A stretch of DNA of 64,000 bases. It comes from Allobranchiibius sp. CTAmp26 (GTDB taxonomy: Bacteria > Actinomycetota > Actinomycetes > Actinomycetales > Dermatophilaceae). The stretch lies in the NCBI RefSeq assembly GCF_017565405.1, contig NZ_JAGEKR010000005.1:1-64000 (forward strand), read 5' to 3'. A program made the position numbers and the translations under genes. The notes below the pieces were generated by a model. That model was not told the origin of the DNA, made no database searches, and worked only from the letters and a program-made list of their open reading frames with translations. Positions 9,887 to 18,412 of the stretch are shown piece by piece (the first letter of the stretch is position 1; each line of letters starts with the position of its first letter).

Positions 9887-10615
9887 GTGTCAGCTGCGCC
9901 GCATGTCGTGCCCCACCGGGGGCTGCAGGAGGTCACCCTGCAGCCGGCCGTCGGGAACGTCTTCGAGGCCGTGGTCGGGCAACTCGCGACCGCGATCCGG
10001 CTCGGGGCCTTCGCCGACGGGGAGCAGCTGCCGCCCGAGCGGGAACTGTCCGAGCGGCTCGGCGTCAGCAGGATGACGCTGCGGGATGCGATCGCCGCGC
10101 TGCGTGACGCCGGTCTGGTCCGGACCACCCGCGGCCGTGGGGGCGGCACCGTCGTGACGTACGACGGCACGCACGCACCCGGCGTACGACCGGCGGGGGA
10201 GTACGACGTGGCCGACGTGTTGCGCTTCCGGCGGCTCGTCGAGCCCGGCGCGGTGGAGGCAGCTGCGGAGCGGGCGCTCGACGGTGAGCAGCAGGCATGG
10301 TTGTCGGAGTGTCTCGCCGATGCCGCGAACACCGTTGGCACCAGGGAACATCGGATCGCCGATTCTCGGCTGCACCTGGCGCTCGCGACGCTGTCCGGCA
10401 GCGCCCTCCTGGTCGAGGCGGTGACCCGAGCGCAGACTGCGCTCGGCGATCTGCTCGCCGCGATCCCGGTGCTGCCCCGCAACATCGAGCACTCCCAGGC
10501 CCAGCACGCCCGCATCGTCGACGCGGTGCTGTGCGGCGATGTGGCGCGGGCCGGGGACGCCATGCGCCGGCACTGCGACGCGACCGCCGAGCTGCTCACC
10601 GGACTGATCGGATGA
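9887..10615 (+). CDS. GntR-family (FadR subfamily) transcriptional regulator
   Basis: A 242-residue ligand-responsive DNA-binding protein. The N-terminal winged helix is clear (LPPERELSERLGVSRMTLRD, then a GRGGGTVV wing), and the all-helical C-terminal half has the FCD-like arrangement (RRLVEPGAVEAAA, RLHLALATLSG, HARIVDAVLCGDV). It starts with GTG at 9887 without a Shine-Dalgarno, apparently leaderless. Placed between the permease and the ligase genes, it most likely controls the catabolic cluster in response to its substrate. Confidence 0.88.
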   Translation: MSAAPHVVPHRGLQEVTLQPAVGNVFEAVVGQLATAIRLGAFADGEQLPPERELSERLGVSRMTLRDAIAALRDAGLVRTTRGRGGGTVVTYDGTHAPGVRPAGEYDVADVLRFRRLVEPGAVEAAAERALDGEQQAWLSECLADAANTVGTREHRIADSRLHLALATLSGSALLVEAVTRAQTALGDLLAAIPVLPRNIEHSQAQHARIVDAVLCGDVARAGDAMRRHCDATAELLTGLIG

Positions 10616-10654
10616 CGTGTTGACGACACAGCGAAGCCAGGGAGACGAGCCGCG

Positions 10655-12019
10655 ATGACTGCACCCAGATTGACGCTGGAGGAGCTGCGCGCCGAGATCG
10701 AAGCGGGCACGGTCGACACCGTCATCGTCGCCTTCACCGACATGCAGGGCAGGCTGCAAGGCAAACGGCTGCACGCCCACTACTTCCTGGAGCACGCGCT
10801 CGCCGACGGGACGGAGGGATGCAACTACCTGCTCGCCGTCGACGTCGACATGAACACGGTTGCCGGATATGCGATCTCGTCCTGGGAGCGGGGATACGGA
10901 GACTTCCTCTTCGAGCTGGACCTGACGACGCTGCGGCGTACGCCCGGAGAACCCACCTGCGCCACGATCCAGTGCGATCTGGCATGGCTCGACGACGAGG
11001 GGCCGGTGCGCGAGGCACCGCGATCGGTGCTGCGCGCGCAGGTGGAGCGAGCCGCGCGGTCCGGATGGTCGGCGTACGCGGGCACCGAGTTGGAATTCAT
11101 CGTCTTCGAGCAGACCTACGAGCAGGCCTGGGACGCGCAGTATGTGGGGCTCACCTCGGCCAACCGCTACAACATCGACTACTCGCTGTTGGGTGGAAGT
11201 CGGGTCGAGCCGCTGCTGCGCGACATCCGCAACCAGATGTGGTCCGCCGGCATGGTCGTCGAGAGCGCGAAGGGCGAGTGCAACCCCGGCCAGCACGAGA
11301 TCGGCTTCCTCTACGACGAGGTGCTGCGCACCTGCGACAACCACGTCGTCTACAAGACCGGCGCCAAACAGATCGCCGCGCAACACGGGCAGTCGCTGAC
11401 CTTCATGGCCAAGTACGACGAGCGTGAGGGCAACAGCTGCCATATCCACCTGTCGCTGCGAGGTGCCGACGGCGCCATGGTGTTCGCCGACGATGCGCGC
11501 GAGGGCGGGCATAGCAAGCTCTTCGACCACTTCCTGGCCGGTCTGCTCGCCACGGCGCGGGAGCTCACCTGCTTCTACGCGCCGAACATCAACTCGTACA
11601 AGCGATTCGCCGACGGCTCGTTCGCGCCGACGGCCATCGCCTGGGGCCGCGACAACCGCACCTGCGCCCTGCGCGTGGTCGGCCACGGGCCGTCGCTGCG
11701 GGTGGAGAACAGGCTGCCCGGGGGCGACGTCAACCCCTACCTGGCAACCGCCGCCATGCTCGCCGGTGGTCTGTACGGCATCGAGAACGAGCTCGAACTC
11801 GAGCCGGCGTTCGAGGGGAACGCCTATGTGAGCGATGCCCCGAAGGTGCCCACGACGTTGGACGAGGCACGGCGTCTGCTCCTCGGATCGCGGGTGGCAC
11901 GAGCGGCATTCGGCGACGACGTCGTCGAGCACTACTCACACGCCGCCGAGGTGGAGGTCGCCGCCTTCGGCGCCGCAGTGACCGACTGGGAACGCAAGCG
12001 AGGATTCGAACGACTGTGA
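10655..12019 (+). CDS. Glutamine synthetase-like gamma-glutamyl-amine ligase (GlnA4/PuuA group)
   Basis: A 454-residue ATP-dependent ligase expected to join glutamate to a primary amine. Glutamine-synthetase metal and substrate signatures are present: ELEFIVF, KGECNPGQHEIGF, the NSCHIHLSL HxH motif, and RVENRLPGGDVNPYLA. The adenylylation loop of GlnA (NLYDLP) is missing, as in PuuA and Streptomyces GlnA3/GlnA4. ATG 10655 follows GGGAG. It heads a tightly packed run: ligase, aldehyde dehydrogenase (GTGA overlap), short-chain dehydrogenase (54-base gap), hydrolase (GTGA overlap). The neighbours imply gamma-glutamylation as the first step of amine breakdown; ethanolamine is the favoured substrate by inference. 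Confidence 0.88.
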   Translation: MTAPRLTLEELRAEIEAGTVDTVIVAFTDMQGRLQGKRLHAHYFLEHALADGTEGCNYLLAVDVDMNTVAGYAISSWERGYGDFLFELDLTTLRRTPGEPTCATIQCDLAWLDDEGPVREAPRSVLRAQVERAARSGWSAYAGTELEFIVFEQTYEQAWDAQYVGLTSANRYNIDYSLLGGSRVEPLLRDIRNQMWSAGMVVESAKGECNPGQHEIGFLYDEVLRTCDNHVVYKTGAKQIAAQHGQSLTFMAKYDEREGNSCHIHLSLRGADGAMVFADDAREGGHSKLFDHFLAGLLATARELTCFYAPNINSYKRFADGSFAPTAIAWGRDNRTCALRVVGHGPSLRVENRLPGGDVNPYLATAAMLAGGLYGIENELELEPAFEGNAYVSDAPKVPTTLDEARRLLLGSRVARAAFGDDVVEHYSHAAEVEVAAFGAAVTDWERKRGFERL

Positions 12020-13395
12020 GCACGACGTACGACGTCATCAACCCTTCGACCGGCCGACCCTTCCGGGCGGTCCAGCACGCGGGCCTGGACGAGGTGGACG
12101 CGGTCGTCGCCCGCGCACACGCCGCGGCTCCGGCCTGGGCACGCGTCGACCCCGCCGACCGTGGGCGCCTGCTGCGACGCTTCGCCGACGTCGTCGACGC
12201 CCACCTGGACGAGCTGGCCGATCTCGAGATCGAGAACGCCGGCCACACCCGCGGCAACGCCACGTGGGAGGCCGGCAACGTGCGCGACGTGCTGCACTAC
12301 TACGCCGCGGCCCCGGAACGACTGTGCGGCAAGCAGATTCCGGTAGCCGGCGGCATCGACCTGACGTTCCAGGAGCCCCTGGGCGTCGTCGGCGTCATCG
12401 TGCCGTGGAACTTCCCGATGCCGGTCCTCGCCTGGGGTGTCGGGCCGGCGCTCGCCGCGGGCAACACGGTCGTAGTGAAACCTGCCGAACTTACCCCGTT
12501 CACCGCGTTGCGGCTCGCCGAGCTGGCCCTCGAGGCCGGACTCCCGGAGGGGGTGCTCAATGTGGTGCCGGGCGAGGGGCCGGTCGTGGGTCAGCGTTTC
12601 GTCACCCACCCGGACGTGCGCAAGGTCTGCTTCACCGGGTCGACCACGGTGGGGAAGAGGCTGATGGCCCTGGCCGCCGGCGACCTGACCCGGGTGACGC
12701 TCGAGCTGGGCGGCAAGAGCGCGAACATCGTGTTCGACGACTGCGACGTCGACGCCGCGGCGGCGGCCGCACCCGGTGCGGTCTTCGACAACGCGGGCCA
12801 GGACTGCTGCGCGCGGAGCCGGATCCTGGTGCAGCGCAGTGTGTTCGACCGCTTCATGGAGAATCTGGAGCCCGCGGTGCGTGCGGTCCGGGTGCTCGAC
12901 CCGTCGCTGGACGCCAATGCGGACATGGGTCCGCTGATCAGCAGCCCTCAGCGGCAGCGGGTGCGCCGATTCGTCGAGGACGCCGACTCACCGGTGCAGA
13001 TCGCGTTCCGCGGTGCTGCACCCGACGGCGCCGGGTGGTGGTATCCGCCGACCGTCGTCCTGCCGACCGGCACACGGGACCCGCTGTGGCAGGAGGAGAT
13101 CTTCGGGCCGGTGGTCTCGGTCCTGCCGTTCGAGGACGAGGCGGACGCGATCGCGATGGCCAACGACACGGCGTATGGGCTGGCCGGCTCGATCTGGACG
13201 GACAACCTCGGGCGCGGGCTGCGGGTCGCGCGCGGGGTACGTGCGGGCAACCTCTCGGTCAACTCGCACTCGGCAGTGCGCTATTCGACGCCGTTCGGCG
13301 GGTACAAGTCGTCCGGGCTCGGCCGCGAGCTCGGGCCGGATGCGCTCGACGCCTTCACGGAGACCAAGAACGTCTTCATCTCCACTGCGCCCTGA
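12016..13395 (+). CDS. NAD(P)-dependent aldehyde dehydrogenase
   Basis: A 459-residue ALDH-superfamily enzyme. Visible are VPWNFPM, the GSTTVGK cofactor loop, the general-base motif LELGGKS and the nucleophile region GQDCCA with catalytic Cys at 264. The GTG start overlaps the ligase stop codon, so the two are translationally coupled. In this cluster it should oxidise the gamma-glutamylated aldehyde to the acid (gamma-glutamylglycine if ethanolamine is the substrate, gamma-glutamyl-GABA if putrescine). Confidence 0.9.
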   Translation: MSTTYDVINPSTGRPFRAVQHAGLDEVDAVVARAHAAAPAWARVDPADRGRLLRRFADVVDAHLDELADLEIENAGHTRGNATWEAGNVRDVLHYYAAAPERLCGKQIPVAGGIDLTFQEPLGVVGVIVPWNFPMPVLAWGVGPALAAGNTVVVKPAELTPFTALRLAELALEAGLPEGVLNVVPGEGPVVGQRFVTHPDVRKVCFTGSTTVGKRLMALAAGDLTRVTLELGGKSANIVFDDCDVDAAAAAAPGAVFDNAGQDCCARSRILVQRSVFDRFMENLEPAVRAVRVLDPSLDANADMGPLISSPQRQRVRRFVEDADSPVQIAFRGAAPDGAGWWYPPTVVLPTGTRDPLWQEEIFGPVVSVLPFEDEADAIAMANDTAYGLAGSIWTDNLGRGLRVARGVRAGNLSVNSHSAVRYSTPFGGYKSSGLGRELGPDALDAFTETKNVFISTAP

Positions 13396-13449
13396 GCCGT
13401 CGGGCTCGGGCCGACACCGATCGATCACATTGGGAAGAAGGGACATTCG

Positions 13450-14217
13450 ATGGCTGGAAGGCTGCAGGACAAGGTCGCCGTCGTCACGGGAGGATGCTCC
13501 GGCATCGGCCTGGCGACGGTGCGCCGGTTCGCACAGGAGGGTGCGTCCGTCGTCATCGCGGACATCGACGAGCAGGCCGGCGAGCGGGTGGCCGACGAGG
13601 TTGGTGGACGTTTCGTGCGCACCGACGTGACCGATGCCGAGCAGGTCGAGGCGCTCTTCGCGACGGCGAAGTCGCAGTTCGGCAGCGTGGACGTCGCGTT
13701 CAACAACGCCGGCATCTCACCGCCCGACGACGACTCGATCCTCACCACTGGGATCGAGGCGTGGCAGCGCGTGCAGCACGTCAACCTCACCAGCGTCTAC
13801 CTGTGCTGCAAGGCCGTGCTGCCGTACATGATCGAGCAGCGGCGCGGATCCATCATCAACACAGCGTCATTCGTCGCGATCATGGGTGCTGCCACCTCGC
13901 AGATCTCCTATACCGCGAGCAAGGGCGGGGTCCTCGCGATGTCCCGCGAACTGGGAGTGCAGTTCGCCCGGGACGGTGTGCGGGTCAACGCGCTGTGTCC
14001 CGGACCGGTCAACACCCCGCTGCTGAAGGAGCTCTTCGCCTCCGACCCCGAACGTGCCGCGCGCCGGTTGGTGCACGTACCGGTCGGGCGGTTCGGCGAG
14101 CCGGAGGAGATCGCGAACGCCGTGCTCTTCCTGGCCTCGGACGAGTCGAGCTTCATCACCGCCACCGACTTCCTGGTCGACGGCGGCATCTCCGGCGCGT
14201 ACGTGACGCCGCTGTGA
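13450..14217 (+). CDS. Short-chain dehydrogenase/reductase
   Basis: A 255-residue SDR of the classical type: TGGCSGIG cofactor loop at 13-20, NNAG, and the catalytic YTASK with Tyr154 and Lys158; the C-terminal FLVDGGISG is typical. AGAAGGGA 7 bases before ATG 13450 is a good Shine-Dalgarno. An alcohol-oxidising SDR is not part of the putrescine Puu route, whose second step needs an amine oxidase; here it could oxidise gamma-glutamylethanolamide to the aldehyde. Confidence 0.88.
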   Translation: MAGRLQDKVAVVTGGCSGIGLATVRRFAQEGASVVIADIDEQAGERVADEVGGRFVRTDVTDAEQVEALFATAKSQFGSVDVAFNNAGISPPDDDSILTTGIEAWQRVQHVNLTSVYLCCKAVLPYMIEQRRGSIINTASFVAIMGAATSQISYTASKGGVLAMSRELGVQFARDGVRVNALCPGPVNTPLLKELFASDPERAARRLVHVPVGRFGEPEEIANAVLFLASDESSFITATDFLVDGGISGAYVTPL

Positions 14218-14924
14218 GCAGACCGGTCATCGGCATCACGCCGTATCTTGAACCTGTCGACCGGGATGTATGGCGCGCGCAGCTGAGCGTGACGCTGCCG
14301 GCGACATACGCCGAGAAGGTGATCGAGGCCGGCGGCATCCCCCTGGTGGTGCCACCGCTGCCCGAGGCCGACGAGAGCTGGGCCGCGCAGGTGCTGGGAC
14401 GGGTCGACGCCCTGATCCTCTCCGGCGGCGCCGACGTCGAGGCGGTCCGGTACGGCGCGCAGCCGCATCCCGCCGCGCAGGAGGCGCGTCCGGACCGGGA
14501 CGGCAGCGAGCTGCTGCTGGCGAAGGTCGGGCGAGATCTCGACCTGCCGACCCTCGGGATCTGCCGGGGGATGCAGGTGATGGCGGTGGCAGCCGGTGGC
14601 ACCCTGGTCCAGCACCTGCCGGATGACGTGGGCCACGAACGGCATTCGCCATTACCGGGGGAGTGGACCTCTCACCGGGTGCTGGTGGAGCAGGACACCC
14701 CCCTCTACGGCATCCTCGGCGCGGAGGTGACCTGCCCGACGTACCACCATCAGGCCGTCGCGACCTGTCCCGGGTACGACGTGGTGGCCCGCGCCGAGGA
14801 CGGAGTGGTCGAGGCCATCCACGACCCGGGCTCCCGCTGGCGGCTCGGCGTGCAGTGGCATCCCGAGCAGGGCGAGGACCTACGGCTCTTCGAGGCGCTC
14901 GTCGCCGCCTGTTCCCGAGGGTAG
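14214..14924 (+). CDS. Gamma-glutamyl hydrolase, class I glutamine amidotransferase (PuuD-like, peptidase C26)
   Basis: A 236-residue hydrolase that should release glutamate from the gamma-glutamylated end product. The class I amidotransferase triad is evident: nucleophile Cys117 in GICRGMQ, and His-Glu in GVQWHPEQ; ILSGGADV is the oxyanion strand. GTG 14214 overlaps the SDR stop codon (GTGA). It closes the catabolic operon and is followed by a terminator hairpin. Confidence 0.88.
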   Translation: MSRPVIGITPYLEPVDRDVWRAQLSVTLPATYAEKVIEAGGIPLVVPPLPEADESWAAQVLGRVDALILSGGADVEAVRYGAQPHPAAQEARPDRDGSELLLAKVGRDLDLPTLGICRGMQVMAVAAGGTLVQHLPDDVGHERHSPLPGEWTSHRVLVEQDTPLYGILGAEVTCPTYHHQAVATCPGYDVVARAEDGVVEAIHDPGSRWRLGVQWHPEQGEDLRLFEALVAACSRG

Positions 14925-14925
14925 G

Positions 14926-14957
14926 GTCGCGGCGCGCTCTATCGGGCGCGCGGCGAC
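14926..14957. terminator. Hairpin terminator between convergent operons
   Basis: A 12-bp stem with one mismatch (926-937 with 946-957) around an 8-base loop, lying in the 51-base gap between the catabolic operon and dnaE2. There is no U tract on either strand, so termination strength is uncertain. Confidence 0.5.
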
Positions 14958-14975
14958 TCCAACGGCTGGGGATGG

Positions 14976-17900
14976 TCAGCGGAAGTCGCGCGAGGTCAGC
15001 TCCACGTCGATCGGCAGCTTCTCCAACCGGTCGGCGACGACGTTGACGATGTTCTCCGGCGACCGTTCGAGCACGCCGCGGATGATCATGGCGGGGGCGG
15101 ACCGCGCGATGACGCGGTAGCGGTGCCAGACCCCCCGGCTGCAGATGATGTTGATCAGTCCGGTCTCGTCCTCGAGGTTGAGGAAGGTGATGCCGCTCGC
15201 GGTCGCCGGTCGCTGCCGATGCGTCACCACCCCGGCCACCTCGATGCGTCGGCCGGATTCGACCGTGAGCAGGTCACTGGTGCGCAGCACGCCCCGCTCG
15301 CGCATGGCCGTGCGGGCGTGCCGCATCGGATGATCCGCGGGACTGATGCCGGTGGCCTGCAGGTCGTGGATCAGCAGCTCGCCGAGGGTGAGCTCGGGCA
15401 GCAGCGGCGGCTGGTAGGGCACGTTGATGTCGAGCTGGCCCTGCTTGATCGCCGTCGCGTCGGCAGCCTGCCACAACGCACCGCGCCTCGAACCGGACAG
15501 GTCATCGAGTGCACCGGACAGCGAAAGTGCCTCCATCTGCTCGGTATCCAGCTCGGCCCGCCGCGCGAGGTCGCTCAGGTCGGCGAACCTGCCGTCCCGA
15601 TCACGGCACGCGACGATCCGCTCCGCGACCTCCTGGCTGAGTGCCGAGACGTCGTCCAGCCCCAGGCGCACGCTGTGCCGCTGGTCACGGCGATGCCGGT
15701 CGGTGTCCGGCGGTCGTGTCGCGTCGAACTCGCCGATCTCCTCCTGCTGGTAGTCGTGCAGGCAGGATTCCATGCCGCCGCCGACTCCCGGAGTGGCGTC
15801 GCTCTCGACCTCGAGGTCTGCGAAAACGTTAGAACGATGAATGTCTGGTTGTAACACCGTGACACCGTGCCGCCGGGCATCACCGACCAGGGTCTGCGGT
15901 GAGTAGAAACCCATCGGCTGGGCACGCAGCAGCGAAGCCAGGAACGCTGCCGGGTAGTGAAGCTTCAGCCACGAGCTGGCGTAGACCAGCACCGCGAAGC
16001 TGAGCGAATGCGACTCCGCGAAGCCGAAGTTGGCGAAGGCCTCGATCTTGTTGTAGATCTCATCGGCGGTCGCCGGGGGTATCCCGTTGGCGGCCATCCC
16101 GTCGTACAACTTGGCCTTGAGCGTCTCGATCTTCTCGACACCGCGTTTGGATCCCATCGCTCGGCGGAGCAGGTCGGCGTCCGCCGTGCTGCAGTTGCCG
16201 ACGGTGGTGGCCATCTGCATCAGCTGCTCCTGGAAGAGCGGGATGCCGAGGGTGCGTTCCAGGACGTCCTCCAGCAGAGGATGCGGATAGGTGATCGCCT
16301 CCTCACCGGTACGACGACGGATGTACGGGTGCACCGCACCGCCCTGGATCGGGCCCGGGCGGATCAGTCCGATCTCGACGGTGAGGTCGTAGAAGCAGCG
16401 CGGTTTCAGCCGCGGCAACGTGCCGATCTGGGCGCGGCTCTCCACCTGGAAGACGCCGATCGAGTCGGCGCGGCACAGCATGTCGTAGACCCCCGGCTCG
16501 TTGCGGGGGATCGTCTCCATCCGCCACACCTGCCCGAAGTGGGTGCGCACCAGATCGAAGGTGTGCTGGACGGCGGCCAGCATCCCGAGGCCCAGCAGGT
16601 CGAACTTGACCAGCCCCATCCACGCGCAGTCGTCCTTGTCCCATTGCAGGACAGTGCGATCGGTCATCCGTGCCGGCTCGATGGGGCAGACGTTGCCGAC
16701 CGGTTCGTCGGTCAGCACCATGCCGCCGGAGTGGATGCCCAGGTGGCGGGGGAAGGTGAGCACCTGGCTGGCAAGCTCCACGACCGCCGGAGCGATGTCG
16801 TGGTCGGCGCTGTCGATCTGCCCGCCCCACCGCTCGACCTGTTTGGACCAGGCGTCCTGCTGGCCCTGACTGTGCCCGAGCGCCTTGGCCATGTCACGCA
16901 CGGCGTTCTTGGGCCGGTAGGTGATGACGTTGGCGACCTGTGCGGCGTTGCGCCGGCCGTACTTCGCGTAGACGTGCTGGATGACCTCCTCCCGGCGTCC
17001 GGCATCGAAGTCGACGTCGATGTCGGGTGCCTCCTCACGCAGCTCGGACAGGAAGCGCTCGAAGGGCAGGCCGTAGAAGATCGGGTCGATGACCGTGATG
17101 CCGAGGGCGTAGCAGACGGCCGACGCGGCAGCCGATCCCCTTCCTTGACAGAGGATTTCGTGCTCGTGCGCGAAACTGACGATCTCGTGCACGATGAGGA
17201 AGTAGCCCGGGAAGTCCTTGGCCTCGATCACCCGCAGCTCGTGCTCGAGGCGCTCCCGGTGGGCAGGTGTCACGTCCTTCCATGCGCGGGCGGCGCCTCG
17301 CCAGGTGAGCTCGCGCAGCCAGCTCATCGGCGTATGCCCGTCGGGTACCTCCTGGCGGGGCAGCCGCGGACTGGCCGAGCGGAGCCGGAACCCCAGGTCG
17401 GCGGCGATGTCGACGGTGCGCTCCACCGCGCCGGGGAAACGCGCGAAGCGTGCCTGCATCTCGGCGCCACTGCGGATGTGCGCCTGGTCGCTGCTCGGCA
17501 GCCACCCGTCCAGATCCTCCAGGCTGCGCCGGGCCCGGACCGCGGACAACGCACTCGCCAGCCGGAACCGGTCGGGCGCGGCGTAGTGCACCGCGTTGGT
17601 CGCCACCGTGTCGACGCGGGCGCGGCGGGCGATCCCGGCCAGCCTGTCGACCCGCAGACTGTCTGCCGGATCGCCGTGGTCGGTGAGCTCGACGAGCACG
17701 TTGGATGCCCCGAAGAGGTCCTGCAGCCGGCGTACCTCGCCCAGGGCCGCGTCGTCGCCGGAGCGCTCCAGCGCCTGCCGGACCATTCCCTTGCGACAAC
17801 CGGTGAGCACCGTCCAGTGGCCGCCCGCGGTGTCGGCCAGCGACGCCAGGTCGTAGATCGGCCGGCCCTTCTCCGACCCCGGCGCCAGATGCCCGTCGGT

Positions 17901-18398
17901 GAGGGCTCCGGCGAGCCGGTGGTATCCCTCCTGACCGCGCGCCAGCACCAGCAGGTGGCTGCCCTCGGGGTCCGGCATGCCGTTCTGCGGTGCGGTGAGG
18001 TCGAGGGACAGCTCAGCGCCGAAGACCGTGTCGATGTCGCCGAACGCCTCGGCCGCCTCGGCCATCCGCACCACGCCGTAAAGGCCGTCGTGATCGGTCA
18101 GCGCGATGCCCCGCAGTCGTCGACGGACCGCCTCGGTGACCAGCTCCTCCGGTGAGGAGGCGCCGTCCAGGAAGCTGTAGTGGGAGTGCGCGTGCAGCTC
18201 GGCGTACGGCACCACCGGCCCGTCGTCGACGTCGTCCTCCGGTGACGGTGCAGGCGCTTCGAATGCGGTGCGCTTGCGGGAGAACGCCGGCCCGTCACCG
18301 CCGTCGGCGGGGTACGCCGGTCGCCGGGCGGGGCGGGTCCCCTCCGACAGCAGTCGCTCCAGGTCCGACCAGGGGATCGGCGGGTTGCTAAATCCCAC
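14976..18398 (-). CDS. dnaE2: Error-prone DNA polymerase DnaE2
   Basis: A C-family polymerase of 1140 residues, the catalytic part of the SOS mutasome that copies past damaged bases. The N-terminal PHP domain begins near residue 67 (ELHAHSHYSFLDGASS), the palm carries DIDVDFD, and the C-terminal OB-fold shows VAGVVTHRQRP and FLNLEDETG. Residues 1-60 form a low-complexity extension typical of actinobacterial DnaE2. The start is a GTG 14 bases after imuB with GAGGAGG 9 bases before it, so it is the last gene of the imuA-imuB-dnaE2 operon under LexA control. Confidence 0.95.
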   Translation of the reverse strand: MGFSNPPIPWSDLERLLSEGTRPARRPAYPADGGDGPAFSRKRTAFEAPAPSPEDDVDDGPVVPYAELHAHSHYSFLDGASSPEELVTEAVRRRLRGIALTDHDGLYGVVRMAEAAEAFGDIDTVFGAELSLDLTAPQNGMPDPEGSHLLVLARGQEGYHRLAGALTDGHLAPGSEKGRPIYDLASLADTAGGHWTVLTGCRKGMVRQALERSGDDAALGEVRRLQDLFGASNVLVELTDHGDPADSLRVDRLAGIARRARVDTVATNAVHYAAPDRFRLASALSAVRARRSLEDLDGWLPSSDQAHIRSGAEMQARFARFPGAVERTVDIAADLGFRLRSASPRLPRQEVPDGHTPMSWLRELTWRGAARAWKDVTPAHRERLEHELRVIEAKDFPGYFLIVHEIVSFAHEHEILCQGRGSAAASAVCYALGITVIDPIFYGLPFERFLSELREEAPDIDVDFDAGRREEVIQHVYAKYGRRNAAQVANVITYRPKNAVRDMAKALGHSQGQQDAWSKQVERWGGQIDSADHDIAPAVVELASQVLTFPRHLGIHSGGMVLTDEPVGNVCPIEPARMTDRTVLQWDKDDCAWMGLVKFDLLGLGMLAAVQHTFDLVRTHFGQVWRMETIPRNEPGVYDMLCRADSIGVFQVESRAQIGTLPRLKPRCFYDLTVEIGLIRPGPIQGGAVHPYIRRRTGEEAITYPHPLLEDVLERTLGIPLFQEQLMQMATTVGNCSTADADLLRRAMGSKRGVEKIETLKAKLYDGMAANGIPPATADEIYNKIEAFANFGFAESHSLSFAVLVYASSWLKLHYPAAFLASLLRAQPMGFYSPQTLVGDARRHGVTVLQPDIHRSNVFADLEVESDATPGVGGGMESCLHDYQQEEIGEFDATRPPDTDRHRRDQRHSVRLGLDDVSALSQEVAERIVACRDRDGRFADLSDLARRAELDTEQMEALSLSGALDDLSGSRRGALWQAADATAIKQGQLDINVPYQPPLLPELTLGELLIHDLQATGISPADHPMRHARTAMRERGVLRTSDLLTVESGRRIEVAGVVTHRQRPATASGITFLNLEDETGLINIICSRGVWHRYRVIARSAPAMIIRGVLERSPENIVNVVADRLEKLPIDVELTSRDFR

Positions 18399-18412
18399 GG
18401 TCGCGAGCCTCC

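Noticed and set aside
8200-14924. Straightforward putrescine Puu operon
   Set aside because: No PuuB-type FAD amine oxidase is present; the nearby FAD protein (6829-8181) belongs to the PCMH/BBE family, not the DAO family.
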